Positions 1 to 14,139 of a stretch of 64,000 nt of DNA are shown piece after piece. A program made the position numbers and the translations under genes. The DNA comes from Caprimulgus europaeus (taxonomy: Eukaryota > Chordata > Aves > Caprimulgiformes > Caprimulgidae). Position 1 is the first letter of the stretch. Each line of letters starts with the position of its first letter. Location: assembly GCA_907165065.1 (NCBI GenBank), contig OU015538.1, positions 18,925,165 to 18,989,164 on the forward strand. Reading direction: 5' to 3'. The notes beneath the pieces are model-generated. The model was not told the DNA's origin. It worked only from the letters and a program-made list of their open reading frames with translations, and searched no databases.

Positions 1-3000
1 TGTTTTTCTCATATACATTTCTGTCGATATTTAAACATGTATTTTATTTCATATAAATGGACTTGGTATATAAATTCTTACATATAAACTAGTCTACAGA
101 AAACTAAACAGGAAGTTGATGCTAATTATCAAGACAGTAGAAGGCTATTTCCTCTTTTTGGTTGCAAAAGAAATATCTGAGTCTGCCATGGGTTGGAGCT
201 ACAGCCAATCCTTGGCCAACACATTTCAGTAGCTCTTTCCTACATAAAAATTATCTCCATGTGTGTGAGTGTGTGCACAAGTGCACGTGTGTATTTTGGA
301 ATCAGTCACTTTCTTTAGGCACTGATATCACATCCTGTTATGAGGAAGCAGCAACTTGGATTGTGTCTTGATGTGACAAATACATAACTTTGGAAAAGGT
401 TCAGTAATAGTCACCAATGGATTATCAGGCAATGCTTCCTTAAAGGCAAGCAGCCTGGCCAGAGGATTGGAGGTTTTGATAAGTCCACCACTGCTTTATT
501 GCATTCTCAGAAGAGAGAACTTTCCTCAGCAATAGTGAGCTTAGCTTCTAGTGAGGTTTAAGTACTGTTGGTAAAAGATTGCAGCCCACCTCTCTTCTAT
601 GGGTGCGCGGTTGTTTTATGAAAGTGCCCTTCGGGGTACAGGTACTGTTCTAAATACATCTCCAACCACCCTCTTTTATTTCTGTTCTAAACCCAACATA
701 CAAACTTTTCATTAGCTTGTTTGAGGGGAGGGTAGGGGGTGGTATGTCCCCAGGTTTATTTTTTGCCAGGTATTGTTATATACAGAAAAATTAACGCAAG
801 GTAAAAAGTAGTTGCCTTTAAATAATACTAACCAATAAATCATTCAAAGTCTGTCAGTTTTCTGCACAGGCTGCTAGAAGAATAGATTTAGTGGATCTAC
901 ATACAACACAGCTTTTCTATATTGCTTAAGTTTTCTCATCTGGCAGAGCATTGCATCATTTGGAACAAGCCCTGTAGCGTGGGCAGACTTTCTCTACTGA
1001 AGAGATACTGGTTTCTGACAAGGAGTGCTTTGATTGTGGGGGAGTCCATGTATATCTTCTCTGTAAGTGTTTCTTGATACGTATTTTGAGACACAAAGCC
1101 TAAGAATACAGCACAGAATATGATAATGCAGAATATAGAAAAAAAGCTGTTGATTACCATTTGTATTTTTAGTCTCCTCATTTCAGGAGAATGCCAAAAG
1201 CAGACTTCAGCAGTCGTACCCAACTGTATTATGCCTCATGACAGTATAAAATAGTGAGACAGTTTCACAAACTAGATTAAGAATCATACTTTATATTGCT
1301 GCATAAAATTGCTACAATTGTATAGAAATCTGTATCGTGGATCATAAGTTAATGTAAAAACTCCAAGCTATTTTTATTTCATTTTGTCTGTTTAAGCTAC
1401 TGGGCAAGTTGTTGCATGAATAAATATATTTTCTTCCTCTGAAACTGTGTAATATTAAATGCTGTGTTGTTGGCATAAAATATAAGTTGATCAGACAGAC
1501 AAAGATTATTATTCTGACAACAGCGTACACAAGGGTATCGTTGTACATTGAATTTCAGTGTGTAATATGGTATAAATCTTCATGAGAGACTCAACTTTTA
1601 TTGGCTGCACAGAAGGTGCTTTTCCTTATTAAATACAGGAGCTGGTCCCAGGGGATTTTTTAAAAAATATCTTTATCCATTTTTTCCATCTAGTCTCTGG
1701 GCCCTGGACGGCTGAGAGCTGCAGCAGGGTAAGCATTTCTCTTTTGAATGCTTGGCTATAGATCACAGTCATGCTTTAGCACTTGAGTCCCTGTAATGTT
1801 CTGCCTCAGCAGAACCCACCACATCCCACACAAGCTCCACCTTTCCCACTCCATAAATCTGTGTGTGTTCATCTATTAGTCTAAAGTGAATATGTCTCAT
1901 TCACTGCTAATTTTAATCTGCAGGAATATTAAACTGTGTCAGCTGACTCTCACATTTGCCATAGCAATGATATCTATTGGTACCTGGTTTCCACAGCCTG
2001 ATTTCCCACTGCTTTCTCCAGTTACTGCCTTTTATTATAAGCCCTTTGAAACAAATGTTTGCATTTTAATAGAGCTGGGTTTCTTTGCTTTTAGCTTAAT
2101 GTTCATTTATTGTCTTAATTTTCCACTGGCTGTCAACCTGGCTGCACCCCAGCATCCAGGCGGTGGTGATTCTGAAAGGAGATAATCTGCATGGATGTCC
2201 AGAGCGCTGCAAGCACCAAGCAGACGTCGGCATACAGCAAGGAAAGGCTGAACTCTAAGCACTGCTTTAAAATTTCCAGCTCCATTTGGCCTTTTTGTTC
2301 TTTTCTCTACACATTTTCTTTGCCCTTGCAGCTGCCCATCCCCTTCAGCCTGTAGACAAGTCAGTTTATACCACATCTTTGTTCTTTGCCAGTGCCTGTA
2401 TCCATCAGTCCTAACAGCATTTATCAACTTTCATGAATCTATTTGCATTTATTCATATCTAGTTTCTTCTTGCAAAGTTTTTATACTTTGGAATTGCAGA
2501 CCAGAAATGGGACTGTTTTTTCAGGCTTCTCCACATGAATAATAACAGATCTGTGAAAAGGCTTAACTTTGAATTTCACCTCTTTCTGGAAATTATAGCT
2601 ACTGCAACCTAAGAGACTGATTGAGTAACAGTACTGCCTGCTCTGAATTGTCATCCTCTGCTTGAATTTCTGCAAAACCATCCCAGTAGGCTTCACTACC
2701 TGCATTTGTTGTATTCTCTGTACCCCACAGGAAGGACAGGAGAAGTCACGAGAATTAAGGGGGAGCATTTCTTGTGTAAACACTGATCCAATTGGAACAC
2801 TCCAAAAATTTGCTCCAGAAGGAGAAATGATCACGGAGGCTGCTCTCCTTCAGGGTGTCTGCAACTCAGAATAATAGCTCTTGAGTTATTAGCTGGCTAT
2901 GTTTGGCATTCATCTTCTGAAGTTACTGCCAAAGGCATGTAGGCAGAATAAAGCATAACACCACATTGATAAATATTTGTCATTTCCCTCTGCACTCCCT

Positions 3001-3942
3001 CAGAATTGTATAAAATGGAAAGGCATAATTGGGATGTTAGTAAATATAATAGATCAGAATTTATTTTGTTGGGGTTTTTTTGTTTTGTTTTGTTTTTCTC
3101 AGCTTGAACCTTTGTAACATCAGATTTCGACCTGGAGTGAGAAACTTTCATGTCTGATTCACAAATCTTTCAAATGAAGGATGTAGTGTGGAAACAAAAT
3201 AAATGCTTGCTTGGCCATGATTTTTCAGTTACAAGAACTTATCAGATTAGGAAAAAAACTGATGAGAAATTGAGCTGTGCTTGCAAAAGGAATGAGTTTG
3301 TCCTCTTTTGAACAGGGTGTCTTCCACTGGCCAGCTGGTGGGATGTGGAGTCCTGTGAGGTCTCATGTGTCTCTTCCATTCCTCTCATGTTCCCTATGCT
3401 ACCACAATGTTGGTGACTTTTAGCTTATTCTTATATCTGAGCTACAAAATCTGAGCATGGGACAGCGTGAAGAAACAGATGCTGAATGTAGCAATCACAT
3501 CTCTAACTTTCAGATGGTAAAAGAACTCACAATGAAACATTACTTCCAGTTTATAACTCAGTGTTCCTGTTTTTCCCTAAGGGGAAAAAGATCTAAGATG
3601 CAAATTTGATCTGCATTCATCTTTTTGTCTCTGAGTGAGCATCTTGATGAAACACTCCGATCTGTCAGAGGCATGGTTAATAGCTGGCAGATATGGACTG
3701 GAAAGCTTTTTTGCCTGTCTTCCACCATACATTAAATCATAGTGATGTGCCTTTATTTTATCCTTTTGATTATAAAGTATATTAAAACCAGAATTAAGAA
3801 TGTCTTAAACTCTTTCAATTCACAGTGTAATGTGTGATAAACCATAGTTAAACAAGAGCAATTACTAAACAGTTTTGCTAATTAGAAGATAGTTTGCCAA
3901 ATATGTTACCTCTTTCTTTTTTTTTTTTCCTTTATCCCTTTA

Positions 3943-3970
3943 CAATTAAGAAATTAAGCAATTAAGAAAT
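3943..3970. repeat. 16-bp tandem repeat, 1.75 copies
   Basis: The unit CAATTAAGAAATTAAG is followed directly by CAATTAAGAAAT, a perfect match over the second partial copy. It is a short AT-rich tandem duplication with no sign of function. Confidence 0.75.
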
Positions 3971-4054
3971 GGCCATAAAGATTATGGGCTATTCTTGGGG
4001 AAGACTTAAGGGAAAGAGCTGTGGTAGTTGCACTGAGATATGTTCAAACAGCGA

Positions 4055-4165
4055 CAGCAGAAGGTAAGAATGGCCGTACTGTGTCAAACCGAAGTGCACA
4101 GAGCCCGGGCTCTCCCCAGCAAGATGCCAAGGCCAGAGTAGGATCAAGGCAATCACACTTCTGTG
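4055..4165. repeat. possible ancient amniote retroposon fragment
   Basis: The stretch opens with 'aagaatggccgtactg', followed by 'gtcaaaccga' and later 'gatgccaaggccaga'. This order resembles a dispersed amniote repeat I remember from turtle and crocodile genomes ('aagaatggccatactgg..gtcagacca..ccaatgccaga'). It is highly diverged and the assignment is from memory. A repeat-library search would decide it. Confidence 0.4.
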
Positions 4166-4824
4166 CCTAGAAATCCACGAGGATGTCTTGAGCCAAAGGC
4201 TGTATCTGTGTGCTTAATCACTCTAGGCAGTTTTGGGGGTTGGTTTGCTTGGGTTTTTGTTTTGTTTTCCTTGCCTGAATTTGTGGAATCACTCTTTGAT
4301 CAGACGTAAGCTAACACCCCAGCAATAGCTCTCCAACTGAGGTCCCACCACAGAAAGGACTGCTTCTTTCTATTACTTTACCCTCACACCTGATACTCTC
4401 ATTTGATAGCCCTCATTTCTTGTATTAGATGCTGAACAGTCATTCTCTTGTCGTTTTCTTTGTGGCAGTAATGATTACATGGCCCTCTGTCTCATGATTT
4501 GGTGGTCATTTCCAGGTTTCAGTGTCTTGATCTATTTAGCTGTTCCTTAGGCAGATTAATTCAGTGCAACTTCAAAAGCTTAGAATTACAAGTCAATTTT
4601 TCTAATGCTAGCTTATACTTGATTTGCAGTCATTCATTTGCTCTTGTAGATTAATGTAATGTTTCACTACCAAGTAGGACACAACTGCATTGTTACAAGT
4701 ATTTTATGACAATTTCAATTATCTATTGCTATTTTATTCTCTGGCAATAAAATCTCCAAATAAATGATTCCCATGCTTTTGACTTCATTTTCATTTCACA
4801 CATGATCACTGATGTAGATGTGTA

Positions 4825-4897
4825 AGTCAGGAGGTAGGAATAAATGACCTCCTGAGACCTCGTCAGCCTGGATTATTCTATGAGTCGATAAAATCTA
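4825..4897 (+). mobile_element. CR1 LINE 3' tail fragment, sense on plus strand
   Basis: 'aataaatgacctcctgagac' followed by 'ctggattattctatgagtc' matches the order at the CR1 3' end: the gacctc..gag block, then the ATTCTATGA terminal octamer repeat. Only the extreme 3' end is present, as is usual for 5'-truncated CR1 copies in birds. It is diverged and has no coding capacity. Confidence 0.7.
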
Positions 4898-6780
4898 TAA
4901 GTAATTTTCTTCAGTGATAGCAAAAACATATAAGCATAATTATAAACATGTAAACCTGTTATTTAAAAGGCATGCAAAGACAAAACTTGTGAATTTTCCT
5001 CTGAGCATCCCTCTATACAGAACAAGCTCTCACACACAGCAAGCAGGATAACAAACACTTCTGTGCTTATTTAATCCTACAGCCCAGCTGGCTAGAAGCA
5101 GCAGTCTGGTGGCCAAGCAGCATTTGTGTTTCAGTGCCTCTGTGAAACTGTGGAATGAGTTTCTGGTGTCCTTTCCCCACTGCAACTCCCCTCAAAAGGC
5201 TGATTTCTTTTTTTCCTGGCTGGTGAAACGTGCTGACATTATTTGTGAAACGAGTTAAAAAGTGATACAGGTTCATTGTAGGTTTTAAGTAATAACCTAA
5301 GTATCTGTAGACAAAATAAAAAGTAATTGTATTTGTCTCCCTCTGGCCACGTAGAGTTCAAATAGGTAACTGGTCCAGGATTTTAACATTGCTAAATATA
5401 AGGTGAAAATATTTGTGCCCTAAATCACACAACATATAAGAAGAAGCACTGACAGATCACATCACATAAGATTTAGCAAACAAATCGAGAACACTGGGCT
5501 AGAGGGGAGAGTTGGGAGCAGAGTCCTGAAGAATGTGGTGAAAGAGGAGGAAGAAACTTCTGGGAGCTGTGCTGTGTCAGTAATGGAGAAAGAGGTGGCT
5601 GCTTCAATCCACCAGTCTTTGGCTGGGCTGAACATGGGGAAAGAGCAGTAGCAAGGCAGGAGGAAACTTGATTGCCAACACCACAGGGAGAAATACTCAC
5701 GAAAAGCCAGACTCAGTGAGGGACAGGGAATGAACAGCAGATCAGATATGGAGATGGGAAACTCGAAGGAACAAAAGCAACCAGGTAGTAACCAAAGTGG
5801 GAGTCAGAAACAGATCAAACCACCAGCAGCTGACAACGCTCACCCTTGTTTTCCTGGAGTCACTTTACGGACAGAAGCAGGGGATGGTGATGATGCTCAG
5901 GCCTGAAGATGACAGACAGAGGGAGGCAGAGCACGGGGAGCAGGATCACTCTGCTTTTCTGTGCTGTTCCCACAGCCTTGCAACAGAGAATGTGCTCATG
6001 GCAATGCCAGAAGCTTTGCTCCGAGTATCCCCAGTGCTACAGAGCCACCAGGGAAGGTTCTGGGTGCCAAATGCCTGGCTTCGGTGAGAAAGACCCTGAC
6101 CTCCTCAACTCTAAGTAAGAAGGAAAGCAGCCTTAAAAGCAATGGATCCTCCATGGTGCTTCCAAGGGTCCAGTGGCACTATATCACTGGATTAGAGTTT
6201 ATAAGAAATAAGTAGCAAGTTTTTCAGTCTTTGGGTTTACTGCCCTATTAGAAGTAAGTTTCAGAAGTGAAAAGAGTATTTTACAAAAAACCACTCAAAC
6301 CTCAAACAATGGTGTCACCAAAGAGCAAATACCAATTTTTATATGCAGGAAAATAAGTCCTGAAGTCTTTCCAAAATTAATTGTAGCTCTGTGTAAATCA
6401 GGGAGATATATATGCATATGTCCACAAATTGTTTGTAGAAATGTCTTTTTTCCTGTACAGCACATGCAGTAAGGGAATGGGAATGTGTTATAACTTAGGC
6501 TTTTAAATAATAAATAAATGGCTTACATTCTCAGTTTGAGACATCTTGGGTTTTGTGTACTGTGTAGTACTGAAGCATACAAGCATGTTTTCAGAAAGAA
6601 TTAATTTTTCCTTTTTAAAAATAATATAAAACATCAAAAATATGATAAAACATCACAGTTGGTTTCTAAATACTTTGCATCTTAATATGGTTGAAGTTAA
6701 GGCAGTAAGTAATTTCTGAGTTTTTCCCTTGAGCTGTGTAGTTCTTTTCATATGTAATTATTCTCTGAGTGCATTAGATA

Positions 6781-6960
6781 ATGCTATGGTTCCCACAGCT
6801 GTATACACATCTATAAATCATTAATGAGGCAGTTAACTGAAAAAAACCTATAAAAGATTTGCATTACCCGGCAGAACCCAGTCTTAATTGACTTCCAGTT
6901 ATTTACAATTAATTTTTCCATTTGGAATAATGATTGCAAGCAACTTAGGGGTTTTTCTTT
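6781..6960. promoter_or_regulatory. candidate conserved non-coding element
   Basis: A repeat-free AT-rich stretch with a perfect octamer ATTTGCAT at 6857-6864 and several TAAT homeodomain cores (CATTAATGAG, CAATTAATTTT). Such motif density is typical of conserved elements around developmental transcription-factor genes such as DACH. Conservation cannot be seen from one sequence, so this is inference only. Confidence 0.25.
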
Positions 6961-8014
6961 TATTATTACTCAGGAATTAGATGCTGACTATTCATCAAAA
7001 GTTTTTACAGCAGGACTCTGTCAGTGGACAGTAATGGGCTCGAGGTAATCTTATTTTTACACGCACGTACATCCCTCCACAGATTGGCAGAGGAGACAGG
7101 GGTGGGAGGGGGAGCTTGTAGTAAAATGAGGACAGGAGTCAGCCCTAACTTTTTTTTTCTTTTTATCACATACCTAAGTTTAACAACCATTAATTTCCTT
7201 TCTTTATAGCATCTAGCTGCAAGGCAACACAATTAATAGAGCTGGCTACAGTTCTAGATAGAATAAACTGCATGCATGAAGGGTGAGTAAATATTTATTT
7301 CAATCTTTACATCTTACAAGACTGTAAGACAGAAACCAAGGAATAAATGATGCAAAGGTTGTCAAGTAAGTATTAATCCATTATGCTATTTAAAAAATGA
7401 CTTCTATAGAAAGAGAGAACACAAAGTAAATCCTCATTAACTTGTAATTGTTTGAGTAAACTACAGAACTCGAGGCTGTGCGTCAGACTCTGGACATAGG
7501 CAACTAAAAGATCTGCTCCCTCTGCCATATGTGCATAACTCTCAGTGACATTAATGGGCTGGGGATGTGTCCATCAGGAAAGGATGTCACATTCCAATTC
7601 CTAATAAAACTTAAGTCAAGTATAACCAGAGCTCATGTGCAGCAGCTGATGTTATCTTCATTATCTTTCAATCTTCCATTTTCAAAATGCCTAAGCAGAT
7701 AGAGCCCATCAGTAGTAACCGCTGGTCAGTTCACTGCCTTAAATCACAGCTATAAAATCTTCTGTATTGGGGTGCACCATACTGGAGCCACTACCACTGG
7801 AAATCAACACTTTCCTGAGATGGAGCAAATGATACCTTTAGTTATTTCCTCTTGTTACCCTTACTGGGTACAAGATACATAAAATAAATGTTTGAGTTTG
7901 TTTCTTTCTCTGCGCTCAGACTCAGCTGTCACGCCGGGGAAGTAAAATTACCTGCTTCTTTTCCTTGTTTCAAAATAAATAACTTTGTTGTCCTTTGAGA
8001 TTTAAGGACAGTTT

Positions 8015-8043
8015 AAAAGAGACAATTTAAGATTGTCTCTTTT
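8015..8043. repeat. perfect 12-bp inverted repeat, 5-nt loop
   Basis: AAAAGAGACAAT (8015-8026) and its exact reverse complement ATTGTCTCTTTT (8032-8043) flank the loop TTAAG. Transcribed from either strand it would form a short hairpin. It lies outside any recognised gene. It is too short for a typical miRNA precursor on its own. Confidence 0.8.
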
Positions 8044-11000
8044 CCTTTCATGAAAATTGGCTGAGTATGCTGTTCCGAGCAAGGAACTGAAAGTAAAACC
8101 AGGGTTGTGAACACAGAAAAGGGCATTTGCAATGAGCATTAGGAGCTTTGATGTCTTTGTAAGTTGTGTAGACCAAAAGACACACAAACATGGGAGAGTT
8201 TAATTCTGAGTGATGATAAAGCTAACAGCTGCTCTCTGCGCCTTATCAATAGGTGCCAGCGAAAGGCCACTATAATGGATCTTGAAAATGTTGGTCCCGT
8301 GACAATCAAACACTTGTAACCTTGAAAATCTTGCAATCTAGTGCTGAAGTAATTTTTTTGCAGGTTATGTTCCCCTGGATGGTGTTGCAATGTGTAACGT
8401 AAAGTAACGTGACAAGACTAGACATGGGTCATTCCGTCTGTCAGTAATTCAGAGCTTGTCAAACTGGTCCTCCCTCTTCACCAGTCCATGAACTTCACAG
8501 ATACTTAACTTATTCATGCTACACTAGCTACCACATTATTTTAGCAGGAAAAGCTACTGCCATGTGTGAAATCTGAGAGGCTTTTCTGTTTGAAATGGGG
8601 CTGGTACCAGATGAGCAAACAGTATTATTATTTTCATTAAGATATCACATCCTGTCAACACATAACATTGGCAACTGCATTTCAAATAATTGCCTGCTTG
8701 ACAAACTGTATGGTGTAATTTAGACTGTGTTCATGAACCTTCTCTTTGGGCTCGATTTCCTGGGGTGGGGAAGGGTCTTTTGTTCTTTTTGTAAACTCAG
8801 AGCTCCCAGTACCTTTTTCTGCACACAGGTGATATTGCTGACAGTGATTTTCCTTTCCACTGCGTGCAACTATTTTAATAATTCTAAAACTGAGAAGTCC
8901 ACCACATTCCAGAAAGTATTAAACTGATCCACCCCTTCTTTCTTACTCACATTCTGAACAAAGTCTGTTACTGCCTGTCTTCAAAACAGGGAAAAAGAAA
9001 TACTGTGGCTTTGGAGTTTCTTGAGGGTTTGCTTTGAAGAAGCCAAAAATAATTTCAGTGAAAAAAGAACTTTCATTTGGTGAAAATATCTGTTTATTTG
9101 AAAAATTATTAACTATCAGAAATATGCAATTTACTTACCAGCTCTGTTATAAATCAAGAGTCTCAGTCCTGCAGTGTTTCTCATCACAATAGCAGACTTC
9201 TCATTTTCCTGTGACTCCTTGCACTATTAGGAGCACGGCCTGGTTTTGATTTGGTTTCAGAGCCAGCGTCTGTGAATCAGGTCTGTGAATTAAACACAAC
9301 TGTTTTTCTCTTTTTCCTTTAATTTTTCTTTCCAATTTAGTATGAGCTGAACATAATAAATATTAGAAGAAATAAAGAATTACAATTGGGGTGTGCAGAA
9401 ATCATTTTTTCCTTGGGAATGGAATCTTAGTGTTAAAATACCAGCAAAAAGCCATGAAAGGAATCAGTGATTTTTCCACTGCTTTGCACATTGTAGAGTC
9501 ATTTCAACAAGTGTAATATAGGTGTCAAATGCCAATAAATCAGCTGTCAAATGCTATCAAATACTTACTCTGTGCAGGTGTAAATGATCACATAAAATGC
9601 AGAGCACTGATCTGGCACCAAAAATCTCTGAGTACCGTTTCTGTCTTCACCGGTTTTATAGGACTATTAAGAAAAAGTCCAATGGGAGTTTATTCCTTGT
9701 TATTTAAGTTCCTAGCTTTTTTTGTCTGTTTTCTTACTTTTCAGGACATGGTTCACCTCGTTGTCCCCTCCTCCCCAGTTGACACCAAGGGAGAGAATGC
9801 AACAATTTATATGGAATCGCTTTGGACTGGTCTACAAAGAAAAATATTATGTTTCATAATAATGTTACGCATGATAAAACATTTTTCCTGCCAAAACGTC
9901 TTTGTAAGTGCCCCAGCATCATCAACTGATGGCAGCACAGCTCTGGGAATAAGCAGACTTTCAGCTAATGGCAAGAATCATCAGGGGAAACACGAAACAG
10001 GTATTTCTCCCTGATACAGAATGAAACATATGATTAACGTTGAATGCCAAATCCTACTGGAACTGGAGCGAATTAAAGTTTATTTTTCATTCCTGTTTAT
10101 TCTTTCTTCTCTCTTTAGCTAATTCATCTTGTTTCATTTAATGCCAATGGTTTTTCCTTTCTATTTGGCCACTGTGGTGGAAGGAGGGGACAATTCATTT
10201 TAGGCATGTGGTCTTTCAGTAATAAGATTAAAGCTTTAGGCAAAGCCCAGCTCCTAAAACGAGAACTATGCAGGCACTCCACGCCTGTATTCAACCCTCC
10301 AGGGGTAGGGGTCAACCTACTGTGACCCCAACCATTTCTCTGGCTCTGCAGCAGGACAGCTGCTGGCACAGGCCAATGGCACAGTCCCTGGTGCTGTGTC
10401 CCCATGTGTGTGACACTCAACTGCTTAATGCCCAATATTTACATAAGCCTGGACTCTTTGAAAGCACTCTTAATAACCTTAATATAAGATGTATCATATT
10501 GCAATGTTTATTATGAAGAAACTGTGATGCAAAAACTTTCTTATGATGAAACCATGTCTTCACTCAACAATTCAAAATGACTAAGTTTTTATCCATTGTC
10601 TTATTTCAGACTTTCTTGTTAAAAATAAGTAACGTCTGTCTCACCACTGGCTGACTAAGGCACACAATGATCAGTTAGAGCTGGGCTGATTTTGTATAGC
10701 TCAATGAGAACTTGCCACTTCTCTGGCTGTTTCATCTCCTCCATCCCTCTGACCAGCTAAAATTTGCTCCAGCACACTGAGCACTTGCTCTGTCACCAGG
10801 AGCAGCAGGTATATGTACTGCTGAACCCATCTGAGATAGATTGTTTTTAATGATAACGACCTTTTAAACACAGAGGCTGTCCCAGCTGTGCTGGCTTGGA
10901 GCTGGATTGCTGTTACAGGCAACATGGGGCAGACACACCAACCACAGAATAGATACCAGGGAGCCAGGGCAGCCCTCAGAGCTCTGAGAAAGCACCAAGG

Positions 11001-11960
11001 GGAGCAACTATTTTAGAGACAGCAAAAACTTCTCCTTTTCCCACAGCTAACCTCTCTTGTAGTCAGCTAAAGCAAAGGGCTGATATATAAGGAAAGTGAT
11101 CTGCTACTCAGTGAATACAATTTCAGTGTCATTTTGAAAAAGCACTGCATACATTTTCAAACATACAAAGCCAAATGTCTTTCTAAAAAGTTTAAATATT
11201 ATAAAAGACACAATTTGTTAAGTATCAGTTATCAAAAGAGCATTTTAATATATGGTGCTGTGTTTACTTTCATAATTTTGGATTATGTCAACAGACTCAC
11301 ATAATGAAGATGATTGACTGAATAAAATCTTTTTTCTAACTGAAACTCAGAATAATGAGTTCTCAAAAAATACTTTTTCCCTTACCTGAGATTGCCACAC
11401 TCCAGCGTTCATGCAAAGGATGCTCTGTTAAGGTGATGGTGTCAGCTGGCCAAGAGGCAGAAATGGATGATGGTGTGATGGAAAGGGCACAAGTTGCAGC
11501 ACTGGTGCTGTGTGATGCTGAACTGGCTCATTTCAATTGATTTCTTTGATGTGCAAATATAAAACTGTAGTAATTCATAATTCATCTATAAAGTCATCAT
11601 TTAAAAAATACTTGCTTTTTTTTCTCCCCTTCCATCCCAGCTTCAAATCATCAAAGATGCCTTTATTTGCAGACAGAACTAAAGTAAAAATGTTTATTAG
11701 TAGAGATTTTACAAGTGCCTAAACATTTGTAGTATGTATATGAAATGATGACAGCACATGGCCTGGCTAAATAACCCATATATATTCCTTTCCCTCTCCC
11801 CAGCATGGAACAGGCGCTGCAGGCGGGAGCAGCAGTGGGAGAGTGGGAAGGAAGCCCCTGGGTCAGTCCTGCTGCCAAAGGTAACGGCCCCTCAGCCCAG
11901 GGCCCGCGAGGCCGTGGACGATCACACGCGTGGGGTCGGGCTCAGCCTGTGCACGTGTGC

Positions 11961-11989
11961 TCACACACACACACACACACACACACACA
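11961..11989. repeat. (CA)n microsatellite
   Basis: About fourteen CA dinucleotides sit in a locally GC-richer patch (11880-12000). The open frames crossing it on both strands are made of repeated His/Thr or Val/Cys codons and are artefacts of the repeat. Confidence 0.95.
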
Positions 11990-13838
11990 GGAGCAGCTGT
12001 GGAGATCAGCTGAGGCCATGGAGGAAATTCGTAACCAGCTGAGGTTAGCCCACATTTTGTCATGTTACCAAAAATATTCTGTAAATAAATATATTAATGG
12101 GCCACTTACTTGTAGATAGCAATTACTTAAAGCAGCATTCAGCTTTTAATGCACAGCTATGCATTTCTAAAGGAGAGCGCTCTCGCTGTGTATTACTATA
12201 GATCCAGGTTTCAAATTGAGATTGGTCACTATTGATTCTGTTAAGGGTTTATTATGATAGCAGTCTGCATTACACAAGATTCATAAAATTGCTGAAATAC
12301 CTCGGCCATTAACTTGCCTGCACTTAGCCAAGATCACCTTGTGTCCAGCTCACACCAACTGTATTGGCATAACACCGTTTCAAAGGCAATTTACAAATAC
12401 GGGGATGCTTTGTAGGAACCAGAGGCAGATGTAGAGGGGCTGTGGGTGCCACACCCCACCCTTGGCAGTGCCCTCCCAGCCTGCAAACACCCAGCCCCAG
12501 CTGAGCTTTCTGCAGCCCAGACCCTGAGGAAAAATGGGTTTTCAGTGTCCCTCTGCTCCCCTGCTTTTAGGAGGTGCTGAGGACACCGGCACTAAGTCCT
12601 GCTCCTCTCAGGCATTTTAATTTGGAAAAAAACTCCAAAAGCCAAAAACCTCGAAGAAGCTCCCAGCAGTGCAGCCAGTTCAGGTGACTGCCTCAGCTGA
12701 GGAGAAGCACTGTGAAGGCTGAATTTCCTACTGCCCATGGGCCGGAGGGTATGGTTTCTCCAAACTCTCCTACAGAGACTGTTCCACTGTTTCAAAGACA
12801 AGATGAACAAAGAGGGTGGTAACTGTAGCCAAATGTGAAATTATGTCCAGCAGAAATCAGAAAAGCTCAACACTGCCTGTGTTACAGGCAGGAACGGGAT
12901 CATGGGCTGTGCAGCTTTCTGAAAGCAGCGCCCACTGACCTGTGCTGGCTATGGAACCAGAGAGAAGGTTACTTTCCTGCTCTTCAGAGCTTCCTTTTAC
13001 GTAGGAAAGACAAGTAATTCTTCTCTTAGTCTTGTCTTCTCCGAGTAAACAACCCCATCTCTTTTGCCTTTGTATGATAGGATCTACAGAGACCTAGGAA
13101 ATACAACATGAAAGCAATTTCCTCATTTTCTTGCCTTTCATGCTCAGTTGCAGTGCCTGGAACTAGACAAAGTCTGCAGAGGGTTTTTTACGCTGCATGA
13201 AGGGAATAAACCCAACACATGCAGTGCCAGACCTGTTCCCTGAGGTCTGTGTGTCAACTCCCTGGTGGGAAAGGGCTCCTGGGCTGGGCAATCCCCGTCC
13301 CGCAGTTCATGCAGCGTCAGTCAGAAACAGCTATGCAAAAAATATTGGTCAGGTCCCTGTGCAGGAGGGTGTCATTTGGAATACTACTGAGATGACAGGA
13401 AGCAAAATGAATTAAAAAAAAAAAAAAATGAAATCTACACTTTTATGTGAATATTCAGTCAGAATTGGCCAAACTCGTTGCACAGTCTGGCTTTAGTATG
13501 TGTCTCCCACAGAAAGTGTTAGTTCCAAGTGTGCTCCTTAGCTTGAGCTGACACATAAAAACCTCAGTGTCTTGGTTTGTCAATATTTATCAGGAGCTAC
13601 CTAATAAGGACTTAACAACAGATTCAGTCTCTGAAGTTTATCAGTTTCCTAAATCTCATTTGCCAGTACTTTGACATTTAAAACTATTCTGAGAAGGGCA
13701 AATTAGAAATCAATGGTGTGCTCATCAACCCAGTACCAAAGCAGCCCTAAGAAATGTAGATCAGCCACTGAGGAAGAAAAATGCTAAAATTGTCTTTATG
13801 GAGACTGAAGAAAAATGCAAAATTGCTACAAAGACTGA

Positions 13839-13876
13839 AATAATAGTTACTTTAAGTAATAATAGTTGCTTTAAGT
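13839..13876. repeat. 19-bp tandem duplication
   Basis: AATAATAGTTACTTTAAGT is followed immediately by the same 19 bases with one A-to-G change. Just upstream, 'gaagaaaaatgc' recurs near 13773 and 13808, so the short stretch from about 13770 to 13876 seems built from small serial duplications. Confidence 0.85.
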
Positions 13877-14139
13877 CTTTCTAAAATGCAGCATTCAGTA
13901 TCAAATGATATATCAAACGATACTGGTGAGCTCATCAAAGAGTTCTCTTCAAATCTGCAACTCACAGGAGCAATACCAGAGTTGGGTCAATCAGCCAGAA
14001 ACGCTGCAGCATCCCAAGGACTGTTTCAAGTCAAGTCATTTTTAAAAATAAGATTTAGAAATAAGGTCCAGCCCTCATTTCAGAGAATCCTGATGGAACA
14101 GGAACTAAAATTAATAAATAGAGTCAAAGGTAGAATTTA

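Noticed and set aside
936..1223. 95-codon minus-strand frame with a hydrophobic segment (FFSIFCIIIFCAVFLGF)
   Set aside because: It looks membrane-like, but T/A-rich DNA often gives Ile/Phe runs. No family recognised and no supporting neighbours.
9529..10014. 161-codon plus-strand open frame
   Set aside because: Low-complexity hydrophobic and polar mix with no family likeness, in AT-rich intergenic DNA. Probably chance.
11758..12119. Open frames crossing the CA repeat on both strands
   Set aside because: Composed of His-Thr or Val-Cys repeats from the microsatellite, and overlapping each other.
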